This document shows positions 24,396-36,886 of a DNA stretch of 64,000 nucleotides, one piece after another (within the stretch, counting starts at the first letter, position 1; the number at the start of each line of letters is the position of its first letter). The stretch covers positions 1 through 64,000 of the forward strand of contig NZ_LQPM01000005.1 in assembly GCF_002101815.1 (NCBI RefSeq), written 5' to 3'. This DNA comes from Mycobacterium paraense. Its GTDB lineage: Bacteria > Actinomycetota > Actinomycetes > Mycobacteriales > Mycobacteriaceae. Made by a program: the position numbers and the translations under genes. The notes under the pieces were generated by a model that saw nothing but the letters and a program-made list of their open reading frames with translations, did no database searches and had not been told where the DNA came from.

Positions 24396-26222
24396 TTGGG
24401 CCATTACATCGCTAACGTCCGTGACCTCGAGTTCAACCTGTTCGACGTTCTCGAGGTGGGCGCGGTACTCGGCACCGGGCGCTACAGCGACCTCGACGCG
24501 GACACCGTCCGGACGATCTTGAGCGAGGCCGCCCGCCTGGCCGAAGGCCCGGTCGCGGAATCGTTCGCCGCGGCCGACCGCAACCCGCCGGTCTTCGATC
24601 CCGCCGAGCACTCGATCAGCGTCCCGGACGATCTGGCCAAGACCGTGCAGGCGATCAAGGAGGCGGGATGGTGGCGGCTGGGGCTGGCCGAGGAGATCGG
24701 CGGCATGCCGGCGCCGCCCCCGCTGGCCTGGGCGGTCACCGAGATGATCCTGTGCGCCAACCCGTCCGCGAACTTCTTCAACTTCGGCCCGTTCATGGCA
24801 CAGGCGCTGTACGAAGAGGGCAACGAGCAGCAACGGCAGTGGGCGGCAATCGCTGTCGAGCGCGGTTGGGGGGCCACCATGGTGCTCACCGAGCCCGACG
24901 CCGGATCGGACGTCGGGGCCGGCCGCACCAAGGCCATCCAACAGCCCGACGGCACCTGGCACATCCAGGGCGTCAAGCGGTTCATCTCCGGCGGCGACGT
25001 CGGCGAGACCGCCGAGAACATCTTCCACCTGGTGCTGGCCCGGCCGGAGGGCGCCGGCCCGGGCACCAAGGGGTTGAGCCTGTTCTACGTGCCCAAGTTC
25101 CTGTTCGATCCCGAGACGTTCGAACTCGGTTCCCGCAACGGGGTTTTCGCCACCGGACTGGAACACAAGATGGGCATCAAGTCCTCGCCCACGTGCGAAT
25201 TGACGTTCGGCGACGGCGACGTGCCGGCCGTCGGCTACCTGGTCGGCGACGTGCACAACGGGATCGCGCAGATGTTCACCGTGATCGAGCAGGCCCGCAT
25301 GACGATCGGCGTGAAGGGCGCGGGCACCCTGTCCACCGGCTACCTGAACGCGCTCGCCTTCGCCAAGGAGCGGGTGCAGGGCGCCGACCTCACCCAGATG
25401 GCCGACAAGACCGCGCCGCGCGTCACGATCATCCATCACCCCGACGTGCGCCGCAGCCTGATGACCCAGAAGGCGTACGCCGAGGGCCTGCGGGCGCTCT
25501 ACATGTATGCCGCCGCCCATCAGGATCCCGATGTCGCGCAACGGGTTTCGGGCGCCGACCCCGACATGGCGCATCGCATCGACGACCTGCTGCTGCCGAT
25601 CGTCAAGGGCGTGAGCTCCGAGCGTGCCTACGAGATCCTGACCGAGTCGCTGCAGACGCTGGGCGGCTCGGGGTTCCTCGTCGACTATCCGCTCGAGCAG
25701 TACATCCGCGACTCCAAGATCGACTCGCTCTACGAGGGCACCACCGCCATCCAGGCGCTGGATTTCTTCTTCCGCAAGATCGTCCGCGACCGCGGCCAGG
25801 CGCTGCAGTTCCTGACGGCCCAGATCAGCCGCACCGTCGACGATTGCGACGAGGCGCTCAAGCCGCAGGCCGAGCTGGTGCAGGCCGCGCTCGACGAAGT
25901 CACCGCGATGACGGGCGCGCTGACCGGATTCCTGATGTCGGCCACGCAGCAGCCCACCGAGATCTACAAGGTGGGGCTCGGATCGGTGCGGTATCTCCTG
26001 GCGGTCGGGGACCTGCTCATCGGCTGGCGGCTGCTGGTGCAGGCCGGCATCGCCCACGCCGCCCTGGCCGACGCCGCCGCGGGCGACAAGCACTTCTATC
26101 AGGGCAAGATCGCGACCGCGACGTTCTTCGCCAAGAACATGCTGCCCCGGCTGGCGGCGCAGCGCAGGGTCATCGAATCCATCGATGACGACATCATGCG
26201 CATCTCCGAAGACGCCTTCTGA
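24396..26222 (+). CDS. fadE15: Acyl-CoA dehydrogenase (FadE15-like)
   Basis: A 608-aa acyl-CoA dehydrogenase of the long class, with an extended C-terminal domain (about 470-608), as in Rv1467c. The FAD-binding motif [13 protein letters not shown] is at about 158-170 and the catalytic Glu lies in [14 protein letters not shown]. It would introduce the first alpha,beta double bond in acyl-CoA oxidation; the substrate is unknown. The start is a TTG at 24396 with a GAGGG site seven bases upstream; no better start is near. It lies upstream of the two DUF5666-like genes on the same strand, with a 75-bp gap. Confidence 0.93.
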   Translation: MGHYIANVRDLEFNLFDVLEVGAVLGTGRYSDLDADTVRTILSEAARLAEGPVAESFAAADRNPPVFDPAEHSISVPDDLAKTVQAIKEAGWWRLGLAEEIGGMPAPPPLAWAVTEMILCANPSANFFNFGPFMAQALYEEGNEQQRQWAAIAVERGWGATMVLTEPDAGSDVGAGRTKAIQQPDGTWHIQGVKRFISGGDVGETAENIFHLVLARPEGAGPGTKGLSLFYVPKFLFDPETFELGSRNGVFATGLEHKMGIKSSPTCELTFGDGDVPAVGYLVGDVHNGIAQMFTVIEQARMTIGVKGAGTLSTGYLNALAFAKERVQGADLTQMADKTAPRVTIIHHPDVRRSLMTQKAYAEGLRALYMYAAAHQDPDVAQRVSGADPDMAHRIDDLLLPIVKGVSSERAYEILTESLQTLGGSGFLVDYPLEQYIRDSKIDSLYEGTTAIQALDFFFRKIVRDRGQALQFLTAQISRTVDDCDEALKPQAELVQAALDEVTAMTGALTGFLMSATQQPTEIYKVGLGSVRYLLAVGDLLIGWRLLVQAGIAHAALADAAAGDKHFYQGKIATATFFAKNMLPRLAAQRRVIESIDDDIMRISEDAF

Positions 26223-26251
26223 CTGGGTGTTTCACAGCTGCGACACAGCTA

Positions 26252-26261
26252 GAGCGGGTAC
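26252..26261 (+). promoter_or_regulatory. 10-mer GAGCGGGTAC, copy 1 (upstream of first DUF5666-like gene)
   Basis: The 10-mer GAGCGGGTAC occurs 36 bp before the proposed start of the 26298 gene and again (27119-27128) 39 bp before the next gene. Its GGGTAC part resembles a SigF -10 element, but I find no GTTT -35 box at the usual spacing. The shared placement suggests a common promoter element; the sigma factor is unknown. Confidence 0.35.
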
Positions 26262-26297
26262 ATCTTTTCGTGGTCCAACTCACGAATGGGGGAAACG

Positions 26298-27086
26298 TTG
26301 ATATCTGCAAGCTGTCCCACGTCCCGGCTCACCCGGTTCGCCGTCCTGGCCGCCGCGGGCGCCACCGCGCTGTCCGTCGCGGCGTGCGGGTCGTCGAACC
26401 AATCAGCTCCCACATCGGCATCCACCTCCACCTCGACGGTGACCTCGACGACGACGTCGCCGGCGCCGGCCCAGAACGAGGCCAAGGTGAGCGGCCTGAT
26501 CGCGTCGGTCGCGGGCAACTCGATCCAGGTCACCAAGGAAGACAAGAGCAACGCCGCCGTGAATTTCACCTCGACGACCAAGATCACCGAGGTTTCCCCG
26601 GCCACGCTGAGTGACGTCACGTCGGGCAGCTGCGTCACCGTGCGACCCACCAAGGAAGCGCAGGGCACACAGCAGCCGGTCACCGCGGCATCCGTTCGGG
26701 TCAGCCCGTCCGTCAACGGCACCTGCCCGAAGCCCAAGGAGTCCGGACCCGCTTCCGGCCCCGGTTCCAGCTCGCCCGCCCCCTCCGGCTCGCCGACGCC
26801 GGCGCCCGGAAACGCGCAGCCGGTGCGGGGCTCCGTCGCCTCGGTGACGGGCAACACCATCAGCGTCGCGGGCACCGACGCCAGCGGTAACACCACGCAA
26901 ACGGCCGTGACGGTGGACGACAAGACGAAATACACCAAGCTGACCACCGCCACCCCCGACGCGATCGCCCAGGGCAAGTGCCTCAACGCGCGCGGCACCA
27001 TGGACAACGCCGGCGCGCTGCAGGCGACGTCCATCAACGTGCGGGCGGCCGTCGACGGCAAGTGCCCGGGCAAACCGCGCGGGTGA
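26298..27086 (+). CDS. Secreted lipoprotein with two DUF5666-like repeats
   Basis: About 262 aa. A signal sequence ends in the lipobox SVAAC, followed by a Ser/Thr-rich linker and two related beta-rich repeats (about 60-135 and 175-260) with shared wording: a VSGLIASVAGNSIQV-type start, a T-S-G-S-C-V-T-V-R turn and an NGTCP or DGKCP end. The repeats are joined by a Ser/Pro/Gly-rich linker. This is the DUF5666 layout; members are extracytoplasmic and of unknown function. I favour the TTG at 26298 because a GGGGGAA site lies four to nine bases upstream; an ATG at 26286 is the alternative. Paralogue of the next gene. Paired Cys in each repeat may form a disulfide. Confidence 0.78.
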   Translation: MISASCPTSRLTRFAVLAAAGATALSVAACGSSNQSAPTSASTSTSTVTSTTTSPAPAQNEAKVSGLIASVAGNSIQVTKEDKSNAAVNFTSTTKITEVSPATLSDVTSGSCVTVRPTKEAQGTQQPVTAASVRVSPSVNGTCPKPKESGPASGPGSSSPAPSGSPTPAPGNAQPVRGSVASVTGNTISVAGTDASGNTTQTAVTVDDKTKYTKLTTATPDAIAQGKCLNARGTMDNAGALQATSINVRAAVDGKCPGKPRG

Positions 27087-27118
27087 TTTCGGTTACGCGG
27101 CGGTGAAAAACGGGGTTC

Positions 27119-27128
27119 GAGCGGGTAC
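27119..27128 (+). promoter_or_regulatory. 10-mer GAGCGGGTAC, copy 2 (upstream of second DUF5666-like gene)
   Basis: Second exact copy of the 10-mer found before the neighbouring paralogue, here 39 bp upstream of the ATG at 27168. It suggests that the second gene has its own promoter rather than relying on read-through, or that promoter and gene were duplicated together. Confidence 0.35.
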
Positions 27129-27167
27129 CCACGTTCGAATCCGCAACGCACGATCGGAGCCACGTCG

Positions 27168-27911
27168 ATGTCTGCCACCAAGGTCAAACCTCGGCTGGCT
27201 CAGATCGCGCTCGTCGGGGTCATCGCCCTCATCGCGTTGAGCGTCGCGATGTGCCACTCGGGCGGCACGACGAACACCAGCAGCACGAGCAAGCCGACGG
27301 TGACGGCGTTGCCGCCCAGTCCCGAGCAGGGCGCGCCGCCACCGCCGGCTCCCCCGCCGCCACCCGTCCCGAAGGACTACGTCGAGGGCCTGGTCCAGTC
27401 GGTGTCGGGGGGCACGATCCAGCTGAGGACGCGGACGGGGTCGGCCACGGTGGACTTCTCCCCGTCGACGCGGGTCGTCGAGGTCACCCCGGCCAAGCTG
27501 GCCGACGTCACCCCCGGCAGTTGCGTCAACGTGCGCGCCACCCCGCAGAGCGCGCCCACGGGCGGGTCGATCACCGCGCAGGCCGTGACGGTCACCTCAG
27601 CCGTCGACGGCAAGTGCCCGCCGCCGGCCGGGTTCTACGGCACGGTCAGCTCGGTCTCGGGTAACACCATCGCCGTCAGCGGCATGGGTCCCCAACCGAC
27701 GCCCACCACCGTGACGGTCGCGAACTCGACCTCCTACCAGAAGCAGACGCCGTCGGACTCCCAGGCGATCACGAACGGGAAGTGCATGGGCGCCCAGGGG
27801 ACCCAGGACGCCGGCGTCCTGCACGCGATGACGATCAGCCTCGAGGCGTGCCCGCCGATGGGGCACCCGCACCACCACCTGCACCTGCCCCATCTGCCCT
27901 TCCACATCTAG
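27168..27911 (+). CDS. Membrane-anchored DUF5666-like protein with His-rich tail
   Basis: A 247-aa paralogue of the preceding gene. An N-terminal hydrophobic helix (about 10-28) ends VAMC, a poor lipobox because Met precedes the Cys, so it may be a simple membrane anchor. A Pro-rich linker (about 49-68) leads to two repeats with the same pattern (VEGLVQSVSGGTIQL ... PGSCVNVR ... VDGKCP; GTVSSVSGNTIAV ... NGKCMG). The last 19 residues contain seven histidines (GHPHHHLHLPHLPFHI), absent from the paralogue and suggestive of metal binding (inference). Start ATG 27168 with a GGAG site. Convergent with sufT (17-bp gap). No function is known to me. Confidence 0.78.
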   Translation: MSATKVKPRLAQIALVGVIALIALSVAMCHSGGTTNTSSTSKPTVTALPPSPEQGAPPPPAPPPPPVPKDYVEGLVQSVSGGTIQLRTRTGSATVDFSPSTRVVEVTPAKLADVTPGSCVNVRATPQSAPTGGSITAQAVTVTSAVDGKCPPPAGFYGTVSSVSGNTIAVSGMGPQPTPTTVTVANSTSYQKQTPSDSQAITNGKCMGAQGTQDAGVLHAMTISLEACPPMGHPHHHLHLPHLPFHI

Positions 27912-27928
27912 CGGGCGGGCGGGCCGAT

Positions 27929-28276
27929 TCAGACGGTGAAGCCCAGGGCGCGCAACTGCTCGCGGCCGTCCTCGGTGATCTTGTCGGGGCCCCACGGCGG
28001 GTTCCACACCCAGTTGATCCGCAGGTCGTCCACCAGGCCGGCGCCGACCAGCGCGCTGCGCGACTGGTCCTCGATGACGTCGGTCAGCGGGCAGGCCGCC
28101 GACGTCAGCGTCATGTCGATCAGGGCGACGGTTCCCTCGTCGCCGTCCTCGACGTTCAGGCCGTAGACCAGCCCCAGGTCGACGACGTTGATGCCCAGTT
28201 CGGGGTCGACGACGTCGCGCATCGCCTCCTCCAGGTCGGCGAGCAATTCGTCGCCCGGTGCGGTGGTTTCGCTCAT
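27929..28276 (-). CDS. sufT: SufT/MIP18-family Fe-S assembly factor (Rv1466)
   Basis: A 115-aa DUF59/MIP18 protein that helps deliver or assemble Fe-S clusters. Conserved blocks are MRDVVDPELGINVVDLGLVYG (start of the domain), MTLTSAACPLTDVIEDQ with the conserved Cys, and VWNPPWGPDKITEDGR. The frame is open further upstream, but the ATG at 28274-28276 overlaps the sufU stop as ATGA and gives exactly the length of Rv1466. It is the last gene of the suf operon. Confidence 0.94.
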   Translation of the reverse strand: MSETTAPGDELLADLEEAMRDVVDPELGINVVDLGLVYGLNVEDGDEGTVALIDMTLTSAACPLTDVIEDQSRSALVGAGLVDDLRINWVWNPPWGPDKITEDGREQLRALGFTV

Positions 28277-28734
28277 TTCTCGTCCTCCTCGAAGCTTGCG
28301 CTGGCCTGGGCCAGCGCGTCCTTGAACGCCATCCACCCGAGCAGCGCGCACTTGACCCGCGCCGGGTACTTGGCGACTCCGGCGAACGCGACGCCGTCGC
28401 CCAGCACGTCCTCGTCGCCCTCGATGGTGCCCCGCGAGGACACCATCTCGGTGAAGGCGGTCGTGGTCTTGAGCGCCTCACCGACGCTGTGACCGATCAC
28501 CTGCTGGGTCAGCACCGAGGTCGACGCCTGGCTGATCGAACAGCCCTGCCCGTCATAGGAGACGTCGACGACGGTGTCGCCGTCGTCGGACAACGTGACC
28601 CGCAGCGTGACCTCGTCGCCGCAGACCGGGTTGACGTGGTACACCTGCGCGCCGAACGGCTCCCGCAGACCGCGGTGCTGCGGGTGCTTGTAGTGATCGA
28701 GGATCACGTCCTGATAGATCTGCTCGAGGCGCAA
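28273..28734 (-). CDS. sufU: SufU, sulfur-transfer partner of SufS
   Basis: A zinc protein that accepts sulfur from the cysteine desulfurase SufS. It is 153 aa with the usual ligands: C38 and D40 in NPVCGDEV, C65 in DGQGCSIS and C129 in RVKCALLGW. The start is unusual. The codon aligned with the M. tuberculosis start is CTG here (28738-28740), overlapping the sufS stop as CTGA. The TTG at 28732-28734 lies six bases behind GAGAGG and is the more usual initiator, so I chose it; the two differ by only two residues. Its 3' end overlaps sufT as ATGA. Confidence 0.92.
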   Translation of the reverse strand: MRLEQIYQDVILDHYKHPQHRGLREPFGAQVYHVNPVCGDEVTLRVTLSDDGDTVVDVSYDGQGCSISQASTSVLTQQVIGHSVGEALKTTTAFTEMVSSRGTIEGDEDVLGDGVAFAGVAKYPARVKCALLGWMAFKDALAQASASFEEDEK

Positions 28735-28736
28735 CG

Positions 28737-30774
<2,038 letters not shown>

Positions 30775-30778
<4 letters not shown>

Positions 30779-31929
30779 GAGGTTGTTGTCTTCTCCGTGA
30801 TGGCCAGTTCGTGTTCGATGGCTGCGGTCAGGCGCTCGCGCACTTCGGGCACCGCGATCTTCGAGATGATCTCCCCGAAGAACCCGCGGATCACCAGGCG
30901 GCGGGCCTGCTCCTCGGGGATGCCGCGCGAACGCAGGTAAAACAGCTGCTCGTCGTCGAAACGCCCGGTGGCGCTGGCGTGTCCGGCGCCGGCGATCTCG
31001 CCGGTTTCGATCTCGAGGTTGGGCACCGAGTCGGCGCGCGCGCCGTCGGTGAGGACGAGGTTGCGGTTCACCTCGAAGGTGTCGGTGCCGGTGGCTTCCG
31101 CGCGGATCAGCACGTCGCCCACCCACACGGTGTGCGCGTCGGGCAGCGCGGAGTCCGGATCCCCTTGCAGCGCACCCTTGTACAGCACGTTCGATTTGCA
31201 GTCGGGCTGTGCGTGGTCCACCAACAGCCGCGACTCGAGGTGCTGGCCGTCGTCGGCGAAGTACAGGCCCAGCAGCTCGGCGTCCCCGCCGGTGCCGGAG
31301 AACCGCACGTTGGCCGACATCCGCACGATCTCACCGCCCAGCGTGACCGCGACGTGCCGCAGCACCGCGTCCTTGCCGAGCCGCGCGTGGTGGGCGGACA
31401 GGTGCACCATGTCGTCGGCCCAGTCGGCGATCCACACCACCGTGAGCCGGGCGGCGTCGTCGACCACGAATTCGACGTTGTCCGCGTAGGTTCCGCCGCC
31501 GCGCTGGTCGATGACGACCACCGCCTCGCCGAGCTCCTCGACGCGGATCTGCAGGTGCCCGTAGGCCACGGCGCCCTCGCCGGGCCCGGTGACGGTGACG
31601 CTGACCGGGTCGGCGATCCGCGTGTCGTGGCCGACGGTGATCAGGGTCGCCGAGTTGAACGACGAAAACGCCTGGGCGGCAACCCGATCGGCGGGGGCGC
31701 CGCCGCGGCCGAGCCGCTCGTCGCCGCGGCGGACCGTCTCGACCCGCAGGCCGGGCTGCTCGGCCACGTCGATCCGGGCGCGGCCGGTCGCGTTGGCGGA
31801 GCCGTCGTGCAGCCCACGCAGCCGGCGGAGCGGGGTGAACCGCCAGAGCTCGTCGCGACCGTGCGGTACCTCGAACGCGTCAACGTCGAAGGAGGCGAAC
31901 AGCTCTCCCTTGTTCAGAGCGGCAGTCAC
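30775..31929 (-). CDS. sufD: SufD, Fe-S scaffold subunit
   Basis: A scaffold protein of the SufBC2D complex, 384 aa, with the parallel beta-helix core and the C-terminal motif ATGRFDDEQLFYLRSRGIPE. The frame is open upstream within sufB territory; the GTG at 31927-31929 is chosen because it overlaps the sufB stop by one base (TAGTG) and begins MTAALNKGELF, as expected. SufB/SufD similarity is visible in the closing helices (RSRGIPEEQARRLVIRGFF versus [18 protein letters not shown]). Confidence 0.94.
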
Positions 31930-33377
31930 TACCCGACCGCGCCTTCCATCTGCAGCTCGATCAGCCGGTTGAGCTCCAGCGCGTATTCCATCGGCAGCTC
32001 TTTGGCGATCGGTTCGACGAAGCCGCGCACCACCATCGCCATCGCCTCGTCCTCGGTCAGCCCGCGGCTCATCAGGTAGAACAGCTGGTTCTCGCTGACC
32101 TTCGACACGGTGGCCTCGTGACCCATCGTGACGTCGTCCTCGCGGATGTCGACGTACGGGTAGGTGTCGCTGCGGCTGATCGTATCGACCAGCAGCGCAT
32201 CGCATTTGACGCTCGAGCGGGAGCCGTGCGCCCCCTTGTTGACCTGTACCAGGCCGCGGTAGGAGGTGCGCCCGCCGCCGCGCGCCACCGACTTGGACAC
32301 GATGTTGCTCGACGTGTTGGGCGCCAGGTGCAGCATCTTGGCGCCGGTGTCCTGGTGCTGGTCCTCGCCGGCGAACGCCACCGACAACACCTCGCCCTTG
32401 GCGTGCTCGCCGGTCATCCACACCGCCGGGTACTTCATCGTCACCTTCGAGCCGATGTTGCCGTCCACCCATTCCATGGTGGCGCCGGCCTCGGCGCGGG
32501 CCCGCTTGGTGACCAGGTTGTACACGTTGCCCGACCAGTTCTGGATGGTGGTGTAGCGAACGCGCGCATGCGGTTTCACGATGATTTCGACCACCGCCGA
32601 GTGCAGCGAGTCCGACTTGTAGATCGGCGCGGTGCAGCCCTCGACGTAGTGCACGTACGAGCCCTCGTCGGCGATGATCAAGGTCCGCTCGAACTGGCCC
32701 ATGTTCTCGGTGTTGATCCGGAAGTAGGCCTGCAGCGGGATGTCGACGTGCACGCCCGGCGGGACGTAGATGAACGAGCCGCCGCTCCACACCGCGGTGT
32801 TCAGCGCGGAGAACTTGTTGTCCCCCGCCGGGATCACGGTGCCGAAGTGCTCCTTGAAGATCTCGGGGTGTTCCCGCAGGCCCGTGTCGGTGTCGAGGAA
32901 GATAACCCCCTGCGCCTCAAGGTCTTCGCGGATCTGGTGGTAGACCACCTCGGATTCGTACTGGGCCGCGACGCCGGCCACCAGGCGCTGCTTCTCGGCC
33001 TCCGGGATGCCCAGCCGGTCGTAGGTGTTGCGGATGTCCTCCGGCAGGTCGTCCCACGTCGCGGCCTGCTTCTCGGTGGAGCGCACGAAGTACTTGATGT
33101 TGTCGAAGTCGATGCCCCCAAGGTTGGAGCCCCACGTCGGCATCGGCTTGCGCTCGAAGATGCGCAGCGCCTTGAGCCGGGTCTGCAGCATCCACTCGGG
33201 CTCGTTCTTCTTGGCCGAGATGTCGCGCACCACCGCCTCGGACAGCCCGCGCTGCGCGCTGGCGCCCGCGATGTCGGAGTCCGCCCAGCCGTAGCCGTAG
33301 CGGCCCAGGGAGGCGATGGCCTCTTCCTGGGTCAGCGGCGCGGTGGCGGTCTTGCTGGCCTCGGGCGTGAGTGTCAT
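31929..33377 (-). CDS. sufB: SufB, Fe-S scaffold subunit (intein-free)
   Basis: The scaffold on which the Fe-S cluster is built, with SufC and SufD. At 482 aa it is the plain family length, whereas M. tuberculosis Rv1461 is interrupted by an intein. Here the stretch [17 protein letters not shown] and the rest of the conserved core run through without interruption. Other blocks are [18 protein letters not shown] and the C-terminal [19 protein letters not shown]. The ATG at 33375-33377 overlaps the sufR stop as ATGA. Confidence 0.96.
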   Translation of the reverse strand: MTLTPEASKTATAPLTQEEAIASLGRYGYGWADSDIAGASAQRGLSEAVVRDISAKKNEPEWMLQTRLKALRIFERKPMPTWGSNLGGIDFDNIKYFVRSTEKQAATWDDLPEDIRNTYDRLGIPEAEKQRLVAGVAAQYESEVVYHQIREDLEAQGVIFLDTDTGLREHPEIFKEHFGTVIPAGDNKFSALNTAVWSGGSFIYVPPGVHVDIPLQAYFRINTENMGQFERTLIIADEGSYVHYVEGCTAPIYKSDSLHSAVVEIIVKPHARVRYTTIQNWSGNVYNLVTKRARAEAGATMEWVDGNIGSKVTMKYPAVWMTGEHAKGEVLSVAFAGEDQHQDTGAKMLHLAPNTSSNIVSKSVARGGGRTSYRGLVQVNKGAHGSRSSVKCDALLVDTISRSDTYPYVDIREDDVTMGHEATVSKVSENQLFYLMSRGLTEDEAMAMVVRGFVEPIAKELPMEYALELNRLIELQMEGAVG

Positions 33378-34126
33378 ACGGACGCTCCTTCATGGCTGGT
33401 CGTGTCGCGGCGCGGGCTGGGCGCCGGCGTCAGTGGTACGTGGGTGGTGCAGGCGCAGTTTCCGTTGACGATCGTCGCCAACCGCTGCACGTGGGTCCCG
33501 AGCACCTCGGCCATCGCCTGCTGCTCGGCCTCGCACAACTCGGGGAATTCCTCGGCGACGTGTGACACCGGGCAGTGGTGCTGGCAGATCTGCACCCCGT
33601 GGATCGGCCCGCCCACGCGGGTCGTGGTCGCTACGTAGCCGGCCTTGGTGAGCGCGCCGGCGACCCGCTCGGCGGCCTGCTCGACCGCGGCGTCGTCGGT
33701 GCTGTCGGCCGCCTCGACCCCGGCCAGGATCGAGTCGATGCGCCGCCGGGCGAAGGTGCGGACCGCGTCCTCGCCGCCGATCTCCCGGAGTTGCCGCATG
33801 GCCGCCGCCGCCAGGTCGTCGTAGGCGTGGTCGAGCTTGGCCCGGCCGGCCGCCGTCAGGCGGAAGCGCTTGGCGGGGCGCCCGCGGCCCACCTGCTGCC
33901 ACGGCTCGGCGGCCACCGACTCGGCGTCGCCCGCCTCGATCAGCGCGTCGAGGTGCCGCCGCACGCCGGCGGGCGCCAGGCCCAGCCGGTCGCCGATCTC
34001 GACGGCCGTGATCGATCCGGATTCCAGCAGCAGGCGCACGATGGCGCGCCGGGTGTGACCATCCGGGACCGCCGCGCCGACGGCGGTGGCCTCACTAGCC
34101 TCGGGGAGGCCGGTTCGGATTTTCAC
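33374..34126 (-). CDS. sufR: SufR, Fe-S-sensing repressor of the suf operon
   Basis: A winged-helix regulator of about 250 aa. The N-terminal DNA-binding domain is [20 protein letters not shown] then [19 protein letters not shown]. The C-terminal part holds the cysteines that bind a [4Fe-4S] cluster: [21 protein letters not shown], plus a late CAC pair. It is the first gene of sufRBDCSUT. The start is uncertain: GTG at 34124-34126 (product [10 protein letters not shown]) or TTG at 34163-34165. I favour the GTG because a SufR-type operator overlaps it, which would fit a leaderless transcript; a coding region running through the operator from the TTG would be unusual. Confidence 0.9.
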   Translation of the reverse strand: MKIRTGLPEASEATAVGAAVPDGHTRRAIVRLLLESGSITAVEIGDRLGLAPAGVRRHLDALIEAGDAESVAAEPWQQVGRGRPAKRFRLTAAGRAKLDHAYDDLAAAAMRQLREIGGEDAVRTFARRRIDSILAGVEAADSTDDAAVEQAAERVAGALTKAGYVATTTRVGGPIHGVQICQHHCPVSHVAEEFPELCEAEQQAMAEVLGTHVQRLATIVNGNCACTTHVPLTPAPSPRRDTTSHEGASV

Positions 34127-34137
34127 AACACCAGTGT
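34123..34137 (-). promoter_or_regulatory. SufR operator at the sufR start
   Basis: On the minus strand the sequence ACACT-GGTGT-TGTGA matches the inverted repeat ACACT-N5-TGTGA that I recall as the M. tuberculosis SufR site upstream of its suf operon. It overlaps the proposed sufR GTG (34124-34126). This supports autorepression of the operon by SufR and is shared by the 109-bp gap to mptB. The motif is seen; binding is inferred. Confidence 0.65.
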
Positions 34138-34235
34138 GACGCAATTCCGGGGATCGGTCTACCAAGGGTCCCCTGTCTGGGCGTTGCGCTGGTCACATCG
34201 TCGGTGCCATCACGGGCGACGGCTACGCTGCTCTG

Positions 34236-35932
34236 ATGGCAGCGCGCCACCACACGCTGAGCTCGTCGATCGCCAGCTTGCACGGCGACGAGCAAGCGGT
34301 CGGCTCGCCGCTGAACGATACCGAGCTCACCGTCCTGCGCCGCACCCGCCTGTTCGGCGCGACCGGCACCGTCCTGATGGCGATCGGCGCGCTGGGCGCC
34401 GGGGCGCGGCCCGTCGTCCAGGACCCCACCTTCGGCGTCCGGCTGCTCAACCTGCCGTCGCGCATCCAGACGGTGTCGCTGACCATGACGACGACCGGGG
34501 CGGTCATGATGGCGCTCGCGTGGCTGATGCTCGGCCGGTTCGCGCTGGGCAACAGGCGGATGTCGCGCGGCGACCTGGACCGCACGCTGCTGCTGTGGAC
34601 GCTGCCGCTGCTGATCGCGCCGCCGATGTACAGCAAGGACGTCTACTCCTACCTGGCCCAGAGCCAGATCTCGCTGGAGGGCCTCGACCCCTACAAGGTG
34701 GGCCCGGCGTCCGGGCTGGGCCTCGGGCACGTGTTCACGCTGTCGGTCCCGACGCTGTGGCGCGAGACGCCGGCCCCCTACGGGCCCTTGTTCCTGTGGA
34801 TCGGGCGCGGAATCTCGTCGCTGACCGGGGAGAACATCGTCGCCGCGGTGCTGTGCCACCGGGTGGTGGTGCTGGCCGGGGTGGGCCTGATCGTGTGGGC
34901 CACCCCCCGGCTGGCCCGCCGCTGCGGGGTCGCCGAGGTCAGCGCCCTGTGGCTAGGCGCGGCCAACCCGCTGCTGATCATGCACCTGGTCGCCGGCGTG
35001 CATAACGAGGCGCTGATGCTCGGGCTGATGCTGGCCGGCGCCGAGTTCGCGCTGCGCGGCATCGACTCCCCGCGGCTGCTGCCCGCGTCGTGGCGGCCGG
35101 GCCCGGACTGGGAACCGCTGGGGATGCTGCTCGCCGGCGCGATCCTGATCACGCTGTCGTCGCAGGTGAAGCTGCCGTCGCTGCTGGCGCTGGGCTTCGT
35201 CACGATGGCGCTGGCCTACCGCTGCGGCGGCAACGTGCGGGCGCTGCTGCTCGCCGGTGGTGGGATGGCGGCCCTGTCGCTGGCGGTGATGGCCCTCGTC
35301 GGCTGGGCCAGCGGGCTCGGGTTCGGCTGGATCTACACGCTGGGCACCGCCAACGTGGTGCGCAGCTGGATGTCGCCGCCGACGCTGCTGGCGCTCGGGA
35401 CCGGCCAGGTGGGGATCCTGCTGGGTCTGGGCGATCACACCACCGCGGTGCTGGGGCTCACCCGCGCCATCGGCGTGCTGATCATCACGGTGATGGTGGC
35501 CTGGCTGTTGGTGGCCGTGTTCCGCGGCCGGTTGCACCCGATCGGCGGCCTGGGCGTGGCGCTGGGCATCACGGTGCTGCTGTTCCCCGTGGTGCAGCCC
35601 TGGTACCTGCTGTGGGCGATCATCCCGCTGGCCGCTTGGGCGACCCGCACCGGCTTCCGGGTGGCTGCGATCGTCATCACCCTCATCGTGGGCATCTTCG
35701 GGCCGACGGCCAACGGTGACCGCTTCGCGCTGTTTCAGATCGTGGACGCCACGCTGGCCAGCAGCCTCATCGTGGCGGTGCTCATCGCCGTGACCTACAC
35801 CCGGCTGCCGTGGCGCCAGCTCGCGCCGACGAGCCCGGAAACGAACGGCGAGGCGGTCGTCACGCCGCCTGCCCCGGTGGCGCCCGAGACCCCCAGTTCC
35901 GAGGCGGCGCCCGACGCCTACGCTGATTCCAC

Positions 35933-35936
<4 letters not shown>
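34236..35936 (+). CDS. mptB: Alpha-(1->6)-mannopyranosyltransferase MptB
   Basis: A GT-C glycosyltransferase that builds the inner alpha-1,6-mannan of lipomannan/lipoarabinomannan, corresponding to Rv1459c. It is 566 aa with about 12-13 membrane helices and uses polyprenyl-phosphate mannose on the outer side of the membrane. The first periplasmic loop has the GT-C acidic site in PPMYSKDVYSYLAQ, and VHNEALMLGLMLAG and PVVQPWYLLWAI are further family blocks. The C-terminal 45 residues are a Pro/Glu-rich tail. The ATG at 34236 is divergent from sufR. The stop overlaps the next gene as GTGA, so mptB and the ABC exporter are coupled. Confidence 0.93.

Positions 35937-36882
<946 letters not shown>

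Positions 36883-36886
<4 letters not shown>

Noticed and set aside
26252..27128. Assignment of the GAGCGGGTAC boxes to SigF
   Set aside because: The GGGTAC part fits a SigF -10, but no GTTT -35 box occurs at 15-17 bp in either copy.
31929..33377. Hidden intein in sufB
   Set aside because: Length (482 aa) and uninterrupted conserved core leave no room for an intein.
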